Below are positions 36,171 through 45,898 of a DNA stretch of 64,000 nucleotides, in pieces (position 1 is the first letter of the stretch; every line of letters begins with the position of its first letter). A program made the position numbers and the translations under genes. The notes under the pieces were generated by a model. The model was given only the letters and a program-made list of their open reading frames with translations, had not been told where the DNA came from and did not search any database. This DNA is from Mageeibacillus sp. (GTDB lineage: Bacteria; Bacillota; Clostridia; Saccharofermentanales; Saccharofermentanaceae), in the NCBI GenBank assembly GCA_022484595.1, contig JAKVLB010000005.1, forward strand, positions 116,821 to 180,820, given 5' to 3'.

Positions 36171-36689
36171 ATGGATTTCATCGAACTCGCACGTGCAAGA
36201 TTCTCATGCCGAAGTTTTCTTCCGAAGCCTGTGGAAGACGAGAAGATTGAGAAGCTTCTGGAGGCTGCAAGAATCGCACCCACCGGAAAGAACAATCAGC
36301 CGCAGAGAATATATATACTGAAAAGTGAGGATGCACTTGCCAAAATAAACTCACTTACCACATGCATTTTCGGAGCGCCGATGGTTCTGCTTTTCGCATA
36401 CGATACTAGACGTGACGCTGAGAATGCGCTTGAGGCCGGAATCAGGACGGGTGTTCAGGACTGCGCGATTGTCGCGACACATGTGATGCTTGAGGCTCAG
36501 GAACTTGGGCTTAATACATGCTGGGTATGCAGATTTCCGAATACGAAAACAGAAGAAACATTCATGCTGCCGGAATATGAGCGCGCGGTGCTTCTGATGC
36601 CTGTCGGCTACAAAGATCCCGAAAGAGGCGTTCCTTCACCCCGCCACGAGACATATAAAGACAATGTTGAGATGGTACAGCTTTTATGA
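36171..36689 (+). CDS. Nitroreductase family flavoprotein
   Basis: A 172-residue FMN-dependent nitroreductase-fold protein. The N-terminal ARARFSCRSFLPKPV contains the FMN-phosphate-binding arginines, AARIAPTGKNNQPQRIYIL is the typical second block, and GVQDCAIVATHVMLEAQELGL is the central helix. It is shorter than E. coli NfsB, as is usual for this Clostridia subgroup. GGGAGG precedes the ATG. Its stop codon overlaps the ATG of the response regulator gene by four bases, so it is probably translated with the two-component system that follows. The substrate is unknown. Confidence 0.88.
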   Translation: MDFIELARARFSCRSFLPKPVEDEKIEKLLEAARIAPTGKNNQPQRIYILKSEDALAKINSLTTCIFGAPMVLLFAYDTRRDAENALEAGIRTGVQDCAIVATHVMLEAQELGLNTCWVCRFPNTKTEETFMLPEYERAVLLMPVGYKDPERGVPSPRHETYKDNVEMVQLL

Positions 36690-37372
36690 CAGGTGACATA
36701 CAGATCCTTCTGGTTGAGGATGACCCTGCAATCACATCGAGCCTTAAGGCGTTTCTCGGAGAGGAAGGCTATGAGGTGGACTGCGCGGATACGCAGATTC
36801 TTGCGCTGACACTCATAAAGAATAATCACTATAATATGGTGCTGCTTGATGTAAGTCTTAGGGAAGGCAACGGTTTTGCCGTGTGTGCGGAAATCAAGGA
36901 GAAGATTGACAGCTCAGTTCCGGTGATTTTTCTGACGGCTTCCGGTGATGAGGGAAGTGTAGTCGAGGGACTTGACATCGGCGCGGACGATTATATCGCA
37001 AAGCCGTTCAGACCGCGGGAACTGCTTTCGAGAATCAGAAGATGTCTCCGCAATTCCGGCGGTGCGTCGCACAATGTCGTGACGCTTGCGCGTGTGACTG
37101 TTAATCTGGATTCATGCCGCGTCAGTAAAGACGGCACAGATATAGAACTGTCGGCACTTGAGTACAGAATTCTTCTTATGTTTATTAACAACCGGGGCAT
37201 ACTGATGTCACGGACAAAACTGCTCGATGAGATCTGGGATATCGCCGGAGATTATGTAAACGACAATACCCTGACGGTCTATATAAAGAGACTTCGTGAG
37301 AAGATTGAGGATGATCCGGCGAACCCGCAGATAATAAAGACTGTACGCGGACTCGGATACAGGGTGGACTGA
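36686..37372 (+). CDS. OmpR/PhoB-family response regulator
   Basis: A 228-residue regulator. The receiver domain (about 5-120) has the acidic pair EDD, phospho-acceptor Asp55 in LLDVSLREGNGF, a switch Thr in FLTASGD, and Lys in DDYIAKPF. A winged-helix DNA-binding domain follows (NDNTLTVYIKRLREKIEDD, TVRGLGYRVD). It overlaps the nitroreductase stop by four bases and is two bases before the histidine kinase gene. It likely controls the FtsX-type ABC genes downstream, as in Bce- or Vnc-type modules. Confidence 0.93.
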   Translation: MTGDIQILLVEDDPAITSSLKAFLGEEGYEVDCADTQILALTLIKNNHYNMVLLDVSLREGNGFAVCAEIKEKIDSSVPVIFLTASGDEGSVVEGLDIGADDYIAKPFRPRELLSRIRRCLRNSGGASHNVVTLARVTVNLDSCRVSKDGTDIELSALEYRILLMFINNRGILMSRTKLLDEIWDIAGDYVNDNTLTVYIKRLREKIEDDPANPQIIKTVRGLGYRVD

Positions 37373-37374
37373 AT

Positions 37375-38382
37375 ATGCACCTGTCTGACAATCCTGACGT
37401 TAGAAGAGTTCTTGTGACGGATGCGGTAATTACGGTTGTGCTGACGGCGGCAGGATACTTTCTGTGCGGCAGGAGAGCCGCGCTGCTGCTTATGTCCGCC
37501 GGAATTCTTTTCACGGCGGTTTACCTTGTAACCACGTACAGAAGATACAGGTGCATCGCGGATCTCAGTTCAATGATAGACAAGGTTCTTCACGGGGACT
37601 GCCATCTTGAGATATCGGATTCCAAAGAAGGCGAGCTGGCAATATTGCAAAGCGAGATTTACAAGATGGTTTTGCGTCTGAGAGAGCAGAACGAACAACT
37701 TAAAGATGAGAAGATATATCTCGCTGATTCGCTTGCGGATGTGTCGCACCAGCTGAGAACACCGCTCACTTCAATCAATCTTACGGTCGAACTTCTGTCC
37801 AAGGATGAAGTTACGCCGCAGATGCGGCTTAAACTGACACATGACCTCAAGAATTCTCTTAAAAGGATTGACTGGCTTGTCGAAGTGCTCTTAAAGCTGT
37901 CGAGGCTTGATGCCGACATGGTTGAATTCAGAAAGGATGATGTCAGCGTCAGGGCACTTGTGGACAAAGCCTGCGAACCGTTTTATGTTCTGGCGGATGT
38001 AAGAGGACAATCAATAATCCGCGATGTCAAAGACGAGAGCTTCACAGGCGATATCGGATGGAGCTGTGAAGCGCTTGGAAATCTTATAAAGAACAGTATC
38101 GAGCATACACCTGCCGGCGGAAAGATTCTTATAAGAGCTGTCGAAAATGATATCTATACGGAGATAACGGTAGAGGACAGCGGAGAAGGCTTCACGGAAG
38201 GCGATATAAGACATCTTTTCGAGAGGTTTTACAGAGGAAAGAATTCCTCGCCTTCAAGTGTCGGAATAGGACTTGCACTGGCAAACATAATCATATTGAA
38301 GCAGAACGGCACTATCAAGGCCGAGAATGCCGACGGCGGCGGTGCGAGATTTGTCATTAAGTTCTATAAGAAACTTGTATAG
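37375..38382 (+). CDS. Sensor histidine kinase, short-loop (intramembrane-sensing) type
   Basis: A 335-residue kinase with two membrane helices near the N-terminus (about 15-33 and 39-58) joined by only a few residues, so there is no extracellular sensor domain. A linker with coiled character leads to HisKA with His125 in VSHQLRTPLTS, then HATPase motifs (NLIKNSIEHTPAGG, EDSGEGF, VGIGLALANII). Kinases of this BceS/VncS type usually read the state of a partner ABC permease. Such a permease and ATPase follow directly. Confidence 0.9.
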   Translation: MHLSDNPDVRRVLVTDAVITVVLTAAGYFLCGRRAALLLMSAGILFTAVYLVTTYRRYRCIADLSSMIDKVLHGDCHLEISDSKEGELAILQSEIYKMVLRLREQNEQLKDEKIYLADSLADVSHQLRTPLTSINLTVELLSKDEVTPQMRLKLTHDLKNSLKRIDWLVEVLLKLSRLDADMVEFRKDDVSVRALVDKACEPFYVLADVRGQSIIRDVKDESFTGDIGWSCEALGNLIKNSIEHTPAGGKILIRAVENDIYTEITVEDSGEGFTEGDIRHLFERFYRGKNSSPSSVGIGLALANIIILKQNGTIKAENADGGGARFVIKFYKKLV

Positions 38383-38450
38383 AAAGTCACGACAGTGTCA
38401 CTGCTGTTTACTACACTGAAGCAAAATAGCGAAGCGAGGCCATAATTCTT

Positions 38451-40877
38451 GTGAGGATAACCAACAGAATTACATTGCTATATCTCCTGGGCAACAAGGT
38501 CAGAACGTGGGCGACCATTGTAGGAATTGCGCTTGTGATGACGATGATTACCTCCGTATCTGTCGGAATGGACAGTGTATTAAGCTATCTCAGGAGAATT
38601 ACGATTGCATACAGCGGAGCATACAGCGGTGTATATTGCGACGTGCCGCCCGAAGATGTTAACGGTCTGCTGTCAAACGGCGTAATAACCGGGCACACGG
38701 TTTTTGAAACGGTTACCAGTATCGTCTATGATAACGATACCATTGACGTTGTAAACTATTCTCCCGATTACAGCGATTATGTTGCGATTGATCTGAATGC
38801 CGGAAGGATGCCGGAGAATTCTGACGAGATCACAATAACGAGATATTACTGCTATGTCTATGACAAGGACATAGGTGACAAGATTTATTTCGGAGGCCGG
38901 GAGTATACAATTACCGGTGTAGCTGATGTGAATGCATTTTCCGGCAGTGATTATTTTTTCACGGTTGATGCTGATGCACAAGGTCCGGTGACAATTTTCT
39001 TCACACTTGATAAACCCGAGAAATTTTACGACTATCTTGACAAAGGTGTTCTCAAGGACAGTTATGGCCTTCAGTGTCATGATGATCTTATCGCCTATGA
39101 AGGAACGCGGTCCGTCAACAGGGATACGCTGCCGATGATCATACTTGAAGCTGTTCCGGTTATCCTTATCGCCATGGCGGCGGTTTCTCTTATCGGCAAC
39201 TCGTTTTCGATATCGATAAAAGAGCGAATCCGGCAGATTGCCATGATCAAGTCCGAAGGTGCGACAGGCAGGCAGATTAACGGAAGCATTGTTTTCGAAG
39301 CTCTGGTATTGTGCGCTATGGCAATTCCGGCAGGCGCGGTCTTCGGAATTCTGCTTGTCGAGATTCTTATCCTGATATTCGGCGATTCAGTAGTTTCAAT
39401 CAGCGGTTTTGCACTCAGACCGGAACTTGTTGTAAACCCGTGGGCTGTCGTATTTTGTGCCTTGTTTTGCGTTGGAATTACACTTCTTGCCGCGACTTTC
39501 TCAATCCGCGTTGTATCACGCACGAGTATCGTCGAGGTAATCAGGCAGAACGACATTGTCAAGCTTCGCCGAAGACGACTTAAATTTGCCGGTATATTCG
39601 GAAAAATATTCGGGTATGAGGGAGTTCTCGCAGCGAAAAGTTATGAACGCAACCGCGTCCGTTACCGCACAATAGTCGCCTCACTTATAATCAGTATCGT
39701 GCTGTTCGTCAGCGCCGGGGCTTTCTGTCATTACTTAAACAGTGAGTACAACAGAACTGCCGAACAGTATAAGAAGTATCCGGATATTGCCTTCACTTAT
39801 GACTGCAACAGCAGCTATCATCAGCCAGATTGGGGACTGTTCTTGAAAATTCAAAGCATCAAGAGCATAACCGCGAGTGTATTCACGGCCAACGCAACGG
39901 TCAAGCCGGTGATTTCTCCGGAGCTTTATTCTGATGAATATAAGCTAATGCAGACCGAAGACAATGCGGTTTACTGCGATGTTGTGTTTGTTCAGGATGA
40001 TATATTCAACCATATATGTGAAGATAACAGTATAAGCGCCTCCGGGTATTACAATGCAGCTGCGCCGCGCGGTCTGCTCTATGACATGGTTCAGGTCTAT
40101 GCGACAGCTGACGGAGGAAAAAGTTATACAGCCACAGATGTGGAACTGTTCAAGAAATATATGTCGGACAGTCTGATCAGAATCAACGGAGGGACACTGA
40201 GGATCGGGCAGAAAATTGACAAGCTGTCTTACGGAATCGATAACAGCACCCAGGATTTCCTTGTGATATATCCAATGAGCCTAAGAGACAGTGTAGCTTC
40301 GGGTCTTGGCGGAAGCATCGAGTGGTTTGCCTATAACATCTATATTAAGAGTGACAGCCATTCGGAAACAAGCAGTGAGATCAAGCGGATTCTCAAAGAA
40401 GCGAACGATGAGAACGGCAGCGTATACGATTACGCTGAGGATATCCAGGCGGCTCATACAGCCGACATAATCATCAAGACCTTTGCCTATGGCTTTACAG
40501 TGATGATATCTCTTATAGCTATGGTAGATATTTTCAATACAATATCCACGAGCGTGCAGGTGCGGCGGCGTGAATTCGCGGTGCTGAGTTCTGTCGGCAT
40601 GTCAAAACGATCTATAAGAAAGATGGTGAACGTAGAATGTCTGCTGTGCGGCATCAGATCTGTCGTTCCGGGTGCTGTTCTGGCATTGCTGTCATCTGTC
40701 GCGATATACATTTTTATGCGTAACTTTGACAATGAGAATGTGTTCTACCTGCCTATAGCAGAGATATGCATAGTGCTGACATGTGTACTCACCGTCATTT
40801 TCGCGAGCATGCTGTATGCGATGAGCAAGCTGAAGGATGACAACCCGACTGAAGTTCTTGACTGTGATAACATCTGA
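38451..40877 (+). CDS. FtsX-type ABC transporter permease
   Basis: An 808-residue permease. One N-terminal helix (about 15-35) is followed by an extracytoplasmic domain (about 45-215) and a first FtsX domain with three helices (about 225-370). A fifth helix near 405 opens a second extracytoplasmic domain (about 430-665), and the second FtsX domain ends the protein (about 675-800, SVGMSKRSIRKMV then a final helix). MacB/BceB-related permeases act in peptide resistance, toxin sensing or lipid handling. A GTG start follows GCGAGG. The ATPase gene starts 14 bases later. Its large outer domains probably bind the inducing ligand. Confidence 0.9.
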   Translation: MRITNRITLLYLLGNKVRTWATIVGIALVMTMITSVSVGMDSVLSYLRRITIAYSGAYSGVYCDVPPEDVNGLLSNGVITGHTVFETVTSIVYDNDTIDVVNYSPDYSDYVAIDLNAGRMPENSDEITITRYYCYVYDKDIGDKIYFGGREYTITGVADVNAFSGSDYFFTVDADAQGPVTIFFTLDKPEKFYDYLDKGVLKDSYGLQCHDDLIAYEGTRSVNRDTLPMIILEAVPVILIAMAAVSLIGNSFSISIKERIRQIAMIKSEGATGRQINGSIVFEALVLCAMAIPAGAVFGILLVEILILIFGDSVVSISGFALRPELVVNPWAVVFCALFCVGITLLAATFSIRVVSRTSIVEVIRQNDIVKLRRRRLKFAGIFGKIFGYEGVLAAKSYERNRVRYRTIVASLIISIVLFVSAGAFCHYLNSEYNRTAEQYKKYPDIAFTYDCNSSYHQPDWGLFLKIQSIKSITASVFTANATVKPVISPELYSDEYKLMQTEDNAVYCDVVFVQDDIFNHICEDNSISASGYYNAAAPRGLLYDMVQVYATADGGKSYTATDVELFKKYMSDSLIRINGGTLRIGQKIDKLSYGIDNSTQDFLVIYPMSLRDSVASGLGGSIEWFAYNIYIKSDSHSETSSEIKRILKEANDENGSVYDYAEDIQAAHTADIIIKTFAYGFTVMISLIAMVDIFNTISTSVQVRRREFAVLSSVGMSKRSIRKMVNVECLLCGIRSVVPGAVLALLSSVAIYIFMRNFDNENVFYLPIAEICIVLTCVLTVIFASMLYAMSKLKDDNPTEVLDCDNI

Positions 40878-40891
40878 CAAAGGAGTACATA

Positions 40892-41563
40892 ATGGAGATA
40901 CTGAGAGCTGAGAATCTATGCAAAATTTACGGAACCGGCGAGACGGAAGTCCGCGCCGTTGACGGAATATCGCTTTCGATTGAGAAAGGAGAGTTTCTCG
41001 CGATTGTCGGCGCTTCAGGTTCCGGCAAATCGACGCTGCTGCACATGTTAGGAGGCGTCGACCGCCCGACATCAGGCAAGATCTATATGGACGGTCAGGA
41101 TATCTACGCGCGCAATGACGAGCAGATGGCTGTTTTCCGCCGCCGGCAGATAGGACTTGTCTACCAGTTTTACAATCTCATACCGGTACTCAACGTTGTC
41201 GAAAACATCACTTTGCCGACACGGCTTGACGGCAGACCTGTAAACATGGAGCGTCTCAATGAACTGCTGTCGGTACTGGGGCTTGAGAATCGAAAAGATT
41301 ATCTTCCAAACCAGCTCTCCGGCGGTCAGCAGCAGCGCGTCTCAATCGGCCGCGCACTGATGAATGCTCCGGCGGTTGTGCTTGCAGATGAGCCTACAGG
41401 CAATCTTGATTCAAAGAAGAGTCAGGAAATAATCGAGCTTCTTAAGATGTCAAACAGGAAATACAGCCAGACCATGGTGATAATAACGCACGATGAGGAT
41501 TTTGCGCTTCAGGCTGACCGCGTGATTGAGATAGTGGACGGCAGGATACGTCAGCAGGCCTGA
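40892..41563 (+). CDS. ABC transporter ATPase of the MacB/LolD type
   Basis: A 223-residue ATPase with GASGSGKST (Walker A), the LYQF-type GLVYQFYNLIPVLNVVENI Q-loop segment characteristic of the MacB/LolD/BceA branch, LSGGQQQRVSIGRAL (signature), VLADEPTGNLDS (Walker B) and an H-loop in VIITHDEDF. It energises the FtsX-type permease encoded just upstream. It ends the operon that starts with the nitroreductase or response regulator. Confidence 0.94.
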   Translation: MEILRAENLCKIYGTGETEVRAVDGISLSIEKGEFLAIVGASGSGKSTLLHMLGGVDRPTSGKIYMDGQDIYARNDEQMAVFRRRQIGLVYQFYNLIPVLNVVENITLPTRLDGRPVNMERLNELLSVLGLENRKDYLPNQLSGGQQQRVSIGRALMNAPAVVLADEPTGNLDSKKSQEIIELLKMSNRKYSQTMVIITHDEDFALQADRVIEIVDGRIRQQA

Positions 41564-41583
41564 TATATGACTTTATAAAAGCA

Positions 41584-41611
41584 ATGCCGGCAGGAGAAAT
41601 CCTGCCGGCAT
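41584..41611. terminator. Hairpin between convergent ATPase and pyk genes
   Basis: A perfect 12-base-pair stem (41584-41595 with 41100-series partner 41600-41611) closes on a GAAA tetraloop. The flanking T-tracts are weak on both sides. Confidence 0.6.
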
Positions 41612-41671
41612 ATAATTTATGATTATTTCCCGTATTTGCAAAATGAACCGACAATATTACCGCGGGCGTTG

Positions 41672-43087
41672 TCAGCCTATTGTCTCAACCTTGATTGTGT
41701 TGGTGTTCCCGCGCTTGCCGTTGATAAGTCCGCCGGTGATTACTACATTGTCTCCGCTCTTGAGCTTCATTATCTCCTTGGCAACCTGGAGACCGTGATA
41801 GAACATGACGTCTGTCGATGTGAACTCTTCGTTCAGGACAGGTGTCACTCCCCAGCTCAGATTGAGCTTGCGCCAGCTGTTCTCGGATGTTGTCATGCCG
41901 ATAATGTCGATAGGGCAGCGGAAACGCGATACCATTCTCGCGGTAAGTCCGCTTCTCGAATGAACCACAATGCACTTGGCGTTGACGTCGACAGCCATTG
42001 CGCACGTAGAGTGCGATACGGCGTCTATTATGTTATGAATGTTGAACTCCTGATTTCTGAATCTGTCTTTGAAGTTGATATTTGCTTCGGTGTACTCGGC
42101 GACATTGGCCATTGTCTTGACAGCTTCAACCGGGTACTTGCCCGCTGCGGACTCGCCTGACAGCATAATTGCCGAAGAACCGTCGTAAACGGCGTTTGCC
42201 ACATCCGATATCTCAGCTCTTGTCGGGCGCGGATTAGAGATCATTGACTCAAGCATCTCTGTAGCTGTAATTACGCGGCGTCCCTCCAGACGGCAGCGCT
42301 TGATGAGCTGTTTCTGAATGCTCGGCACCTCGACGTACGGAATCTCAACGCCAAGATCGCCTCTCGCAATCATGATGCCGGATGTGAATTTGCAGATTTC
42401 ATCTACATTATCGACGCCGGAACGGTTCTCAATCTTGGCGATGACTTCGATATTATCGCCGCCGTTGGAATCAAGAAAATCGCGCATCTCGACCATATCC
42501 TGTTTGCAGGAGACAAATGAAGCCGCCACGAAGTCAACGTCATTCTGAATTCCGAAAAGAAGATCGCTCTTGTCCTGATCGCTCATGTACGGCCCTGACA
42601 TAACCTTGTTGGGGAAGTTCATGCTCTTGCGGTCAGACAGAACGCCGCCTACAACTACGTTGCAGATTACGTTCGAGCCCTTGATCTCACTTACCTCGAG
42701 AATAACGAGACCGTTGTTTACGAGTACGCGGTCACCCTTCTTGAGCTGCTTCGGGAGCTGTTTATATGTGACCGATACACGGGTCTCATCACCCTCAACG
42801 TCATCTGTTGTAAGTGTGAAGGTGCTGCCGTCGGCAAGCTCTATCTTGTGGTCTCTGAAAGTCTTGATCCTGTATTCCGGGCCTTTTGTGTCAAGCATTA
42901 TGGCGATAGGGAGATTAAGCTTGGTTCTTACTTTCTTGATCATGTCGATGCGGGCCTGATGTTCAGCGTGCGTACCGTGTGAGAAATTAAGGCGGGCGAC
43001 GTTCATACCGGCCTTACACATTTTGGTGAGAGTCTCTTCACTGTCTGAAGCCGGCCCGATGGTGCATATAATCTTGGTTTTGCGCAT
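41672..43087 (-). CDS. pyk: Pyruvate kinase
   Basis: A 471-residue enzyme that converts phosphoenolpyruvate and ADP to pyruvate and ATP in glycolysis. Visible motifs are KIICTIGPAS at the N-terminus, NVARLNFSHG, LDTKGPEYR, the K/E-bearing IAKIENRSGV, MIARGDLGVE, and the MLSGESAAGKYPVEAV substrate loop. The length is that of the standard A-B-C-domain enzyme without the extra PEP-utiliser C-terminal domain of some Bacillota. GAGG precedes the ATG. It is a single gene, convergent with the ABC operon. Confidence 0.97.
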   Translation of the reverse strand: MRKTKIICTIGPASDSEETLTKMCKAGMNVARLNFSHGTHAEHQARIDMIKKVRTKLNLPIAIMLDTKGPEYRIKTFRDHKIELADGSTFTLTTDDVEGDETRVSVTYKQLPKQLKKGDRVLVNNGLVILEVSEIKGSNVICNVVVGGVLSDRKSMNFPNKVMSGPYMSDQDKSDLLFGIQNDVDFVAASFVSCKQDMVEMRDFLDSNGGDNIEVIAKIENRSGVDNVDEICKFTSGIMIARGDLGVEIPYVEVPSIQKQLIKRCRLEGRRVITATEMLESMISNPRPTRAEISDVANAVYDGSSAIMLSGESAAGKYPVEAVKTMANVAEYTEANINFKDRFRNQEFNIHNIIDAVSHSTCAMAVDVNAKCIVVHSRSGLTARMVSRFRCPIDIIGMTTSENSWRKLNLSWGVTPVLNEEFTSTDVMFYHGLQVAKEIMKLKSGDNVVITGGLINGKRGNTNTIKVETIG

Positions 43088-43206
43088 GTTTATCTACCTC
43101 TTCGAAAAAAATATGTATCTATTGTAGCATTTTCAAAATCAAACTGTCGTATTAATTTATAAAAAACAGCAAATGCGGCAAAGTCATCTGCCTGTCATTA
43201 TAATTG

Positions 43207-43222
43207 TGATAAAATTCTCTTT
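43207..43222 (+). promoter_or_regulatory. Extended -10 directly before the guanine deaminase ATG
   Basis: TGATAAAAT (43207-43215) ends 7 bases before the ATG, with no ribosome site between. A second TATAAT at 43199-43204 would also leave only a very short leader. Confidence 0.45.
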
Positions 43223-43732
43223 ATGGATAAGAAGTACCGTACAGTTGAAGAAGCGGTTAATGCTGTCTGCGGCGAGGCGTCCGCTCTTGCATGCGCGGGA
43301 GTTGACAGCGGGATCGGCGGTCCTTTCGGCGCAGGAATCATAAGGCTCGGAGATGACGGCAGTTATCACGCTGTCTCGATAGCATGTAATACGGTTATCA
43401 GGGACAATGATCCGACGGCGCATGCCGAGATGAATGCAATCCGTATGGCGAGCAGCAAGCTTCACAGCAAGTTTCTTGATGACTGTATTCTGGTTACGAC
43501 GGCCAAGTCCTGCCCGATGTGCCTTGCAGCGGCGTGTTGGGCGAGAATTCCCAGAATCTACTATTCTGAGGATTACGACGAGGCCACGACGAGCGGCTTC
43601 CGCGATGATTCCATATCGCAATACATTAAGGGAACAAATCCTGAACTGATTGAAGAAGTCAGGCAGATAAACCCCGTTTGTGCGGAACCTTTTGTCAGAT
43701 GGAACGCCAAAGATGACCGGATTCAGTACTGA
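43223..43732 (+). CDS. Guanine deaminase-like cytidine deaminase-fold protein
   Basis: A 169-residue zinc deaminase. HAEMNAI holds the zinc His and catalytic Glu, and TTAKSCPMCLAA holds the two Cys ligands. The C-terminal part (YYSEDYDEATTSGFRDDSI, then VCAEPFVRWNA) matches B. subtilis-type guanine deaminases rather than tRNA adenosine deaminases. It would convert guanine to xanthine. The transcript seems leaderless or nearly so. It stands alone between pyk and the LCP gene. Confidence 0.85.
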   Translation: MDKKYRTVEEAVNAVCGEASALACAGVDSGIGGPFGAGIIRLGDDGSYHAVSIACNTVIRDNDPTAHAEMNAIRMASSKLHSKFLDDCILVTTAKSCPMCLAAACWARIPRIYYSEDYDEATTSGFRDDSISQYIKGTNPELIEEVRQINPVCAEPFVRWNAKDDRIQY

Positions 43733-43845
43733 TTTGTCAGATTAGCTCACATTTGTCGTAAAATCGCCGGCATATTTGTGTGGAAACATTTTTGCCATAA
43801 GGTTAAAATTTTCGCGGTTCAAACAATTAATAAAGGGGAAAATGT

Positions 43846-45633
43846 ATGAAGAAACATGGTGTCAGAGAGTCGGCAAATCCCGAAGACCTGTTTGGCGGCA
43901 GTAATTCGCCGTTCGTTCAGGTTGATAAACCGGCTAAAACCAAGGGAAAGTTTACGTGGGGCAAGTTCTCGCTCTGTGTGCTTGTCGCTCAACTGCTTTG
44001 CGAGGGCTTTGCATGGATTATGGTTTTCAGACTCAACATGCTGCCGACAGTCTGGCTTGTTCTGATGACTGCGGTATTTGTTGCTCTTTTTGCCGTTGAA
44101 TATCTGCTGCTGCTTAAGAAGGACCGCAGAAAGAAAAAGAAAATACCGGTATGGCGTAAAGTTATCGCCGTAATCCTGGCGGTCTGCATCTGCGCCTGCT
44201 CACTTTATGCCGGACTTTTCGCTCTCAAGGTAAAGTCAGCCGAGGCTGAAGTAACCACCGACGATTCATCGCAGATTGTTGCTGTTGTCGGCGTCTATGT
44301 CATGGCATCCGATCCGGCCCAGAGTGTTGAGAACCTCGCCGGTTACAACTGCGCCATACTGAACTCGGAATATGATGCGGCTTATACACAGGCAGCCGTA
44401 AACGAAGTAGCCGAGAATACAGGCTGCACGGTAAATGCCCTGCCTGCTGATATGAGCGCACTTGCCGAAGATGAGCTTGCCGATGAGACTTCCGAGAGTA
44501 CGGATGCCACACCTACACCTACACCGACTCCTACTCCGGTTGTTGTTACACAGACACAGGCGGTAACCGACACATCGGTTCTTACAACCACACCGTTCAA
44601 CGCGCCGGAGGATATGGCTGCCGCTCTTTACAACGGTTCGTGCAGAGCGATCATTATGAACGAGACATACGCTTCGATGATTGAAGAGACAGATTTGTAT
44701 ACCAACTTCGCTACCGATACGCGCCTCGTTTACGAGTGTGACATCACTGAAGAGAAACTCGCCGTACTCGGCATGGATGTTCCTGATGAATTGGGAACCG
44801 CAACCGAGGCAGTCGGAGATATCACGACTGAGCCGTTCATACTTTACTTAAGCGGTTCAGATACGCGCTCGAAGCTTCTCAAGGTCTCAAGGTCAGACGT
44901 CAACATACTTATGGTCGTCAATCCTTCGACAAAGCAGATTCTTCTTGTCAACACCCCGCGTGATTATTTCATTCCGAATCCTGTGTCCAGCAGCGGCGCG
45001 AAGGATAAGCTCACGCATCTTGGAATATACGGTGTTGACTGTTCGATACACGGTCTTGAGAATCTCTACAACTGCAACATAAACTATTACGGACAGCTCA
45101 ATTTCACGGGATTCGAGGCTCTGATTGATGATATAGGCGGAGTTACCATTGATAACCCCAAGGCATTCAATTCGCAGAACGTTTCCGGTTACAGCTTCGC
45201 AAGCGGAGAGATAACCCTTGCGGGAGACGAGGCGCTCGCTTACTCAAGAGAGAGATACGCGTTCTCTGACGGAGACAATATGCGCGGACAGAACCAGATG
45301 AGAATTATCAAGGGTATAGTTGCCAAGATTACATCAGGTACAAGTGTCCTTACAAACTACTCGTCAATAATGGATGATATGTCGGGAATGTTCGTAACGA
45401 GCCTTCAGTCAAGTGAAATCGATTCGCTTGTAAGAATGCAGCTTGGGGACATGGCTTCGTGGAATGTAGAATCCTATGCGGCTACCGGTACCGGCGGCAA
45501 GGCAGTTACCTACTCCATGAGAGGAACAAACCTCTATGTTATGTATCCTAATGAGGACTCTGTAGCAAAGGCACAGCAGCTCATATCGACGGTTGTGTCC
45601 GGAGGAACCCTGACAGACGCAGATGTTCAGTAA
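43846..45633 (+). CDS. LytR-CpsA-Psr family cell-wall glycopolymer transferase
   Basis: A 595-residue membrane protein. The N-terminal cytoplasmic stretch is followed by three hydrophobic helices (about 42-62, 66-88 and 105-130), instead of the usual one. An outer accessory domain (about 140-330) contains a Thr-Pro repeat linker (TPTPTPTPTP near 222). The LCP catalytic domain follows (about 335-540) with SRSDVNILMVVNPSTKQI, LLVNTPRDYF and YSRERYAFSDGDNMRGQNQ, including the conserved Asp and Arg residues. LCP enzymes move teichoic acid or capsular polymers from lipid carriers to peptidoglycan. A terminator follows. Confidence 0.92.
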   Translation: MKKHGVRESANPEDLFGGSNSPFVQVDKPAKTKGKFTWGKFSLCVLVAQLLCEGFAWIMVFRLNMLPTVWLVLMTAVFVALFAVEYLLLLKKDRRKKKKIPVWRKVIAVILAVCICACSLYAGLFALKVKSAEAEVTTDDSSQIVAVVGVYVMASDPAQSVENLAGYNCAILNSEYDAAYTQAAVNEVAENTGCTVNALPADMSALAEDELADETSESTDATPTPTPTPTPVVVTQTQAVTDTSVLTTTPFNAPEDMAAALYNGSCRAIIMNETYASMIEETDLYTNFATDTRLVYECDITEEKLAVLGMDVPDELGTATEAVGDITTEPFILYLSGSDTRSKLLKVSRSDVNILMVVNPSTKQILLVNTPRDYFIPNPVSSSGAKDKLTHLGIYGVDCSIHGLENLYNCNINYYGQLNFTGFEALIDDIGGVTIDNPKAFNSQNVSGYSFASGEITLAGDEALAYSRERYAFSDGDNMRGQNQMRIIKGIVAKITSGTSVLTNYSSIMDDMSGMFVTSLQSSEIDSLVRMQLGDMASWNVESYAATGTGGKAVTYSMRGTNLYVMYPNEDSVAKAQQLISTVVSGGTLTDADVQ

Positions 45634-45665
45634 TCAGGAACAATAAGATAAATAGCTCAAACCGG

Positions 45666-45700
45666 AAGAACCGCAGACGTTTGCTGCGGTTCTTTTTTTG
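45666..45700 (+). terminator. Rho-independent terminator after the LCP gene
   Basis: AAGAACCGCAG (45666-45676) pairs with CTGCGGTTCTT (45684-45694), followed by TTTTT. From there to 45898 no gene or clear signal was found apart from the ribosome site of the next gene. Confidence 0.9.
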
Positions 45701-45898
45701 TGTGAATCCCGAAAACTGCGGCTGACGGACGGGGCGAAATACAAAGAACGCAGTCTATGAGTCAACTTTTGTTACAGTTATGTTTCAAGGCGAATATCCA
45801 GGCAATCTGACACTTTATTGTCACATGAATAGTGTTTAATTGGAGACATAAGTAAATTACAATAATCATGGGATTAGTGAGGAAACCGGAAGGACTGT

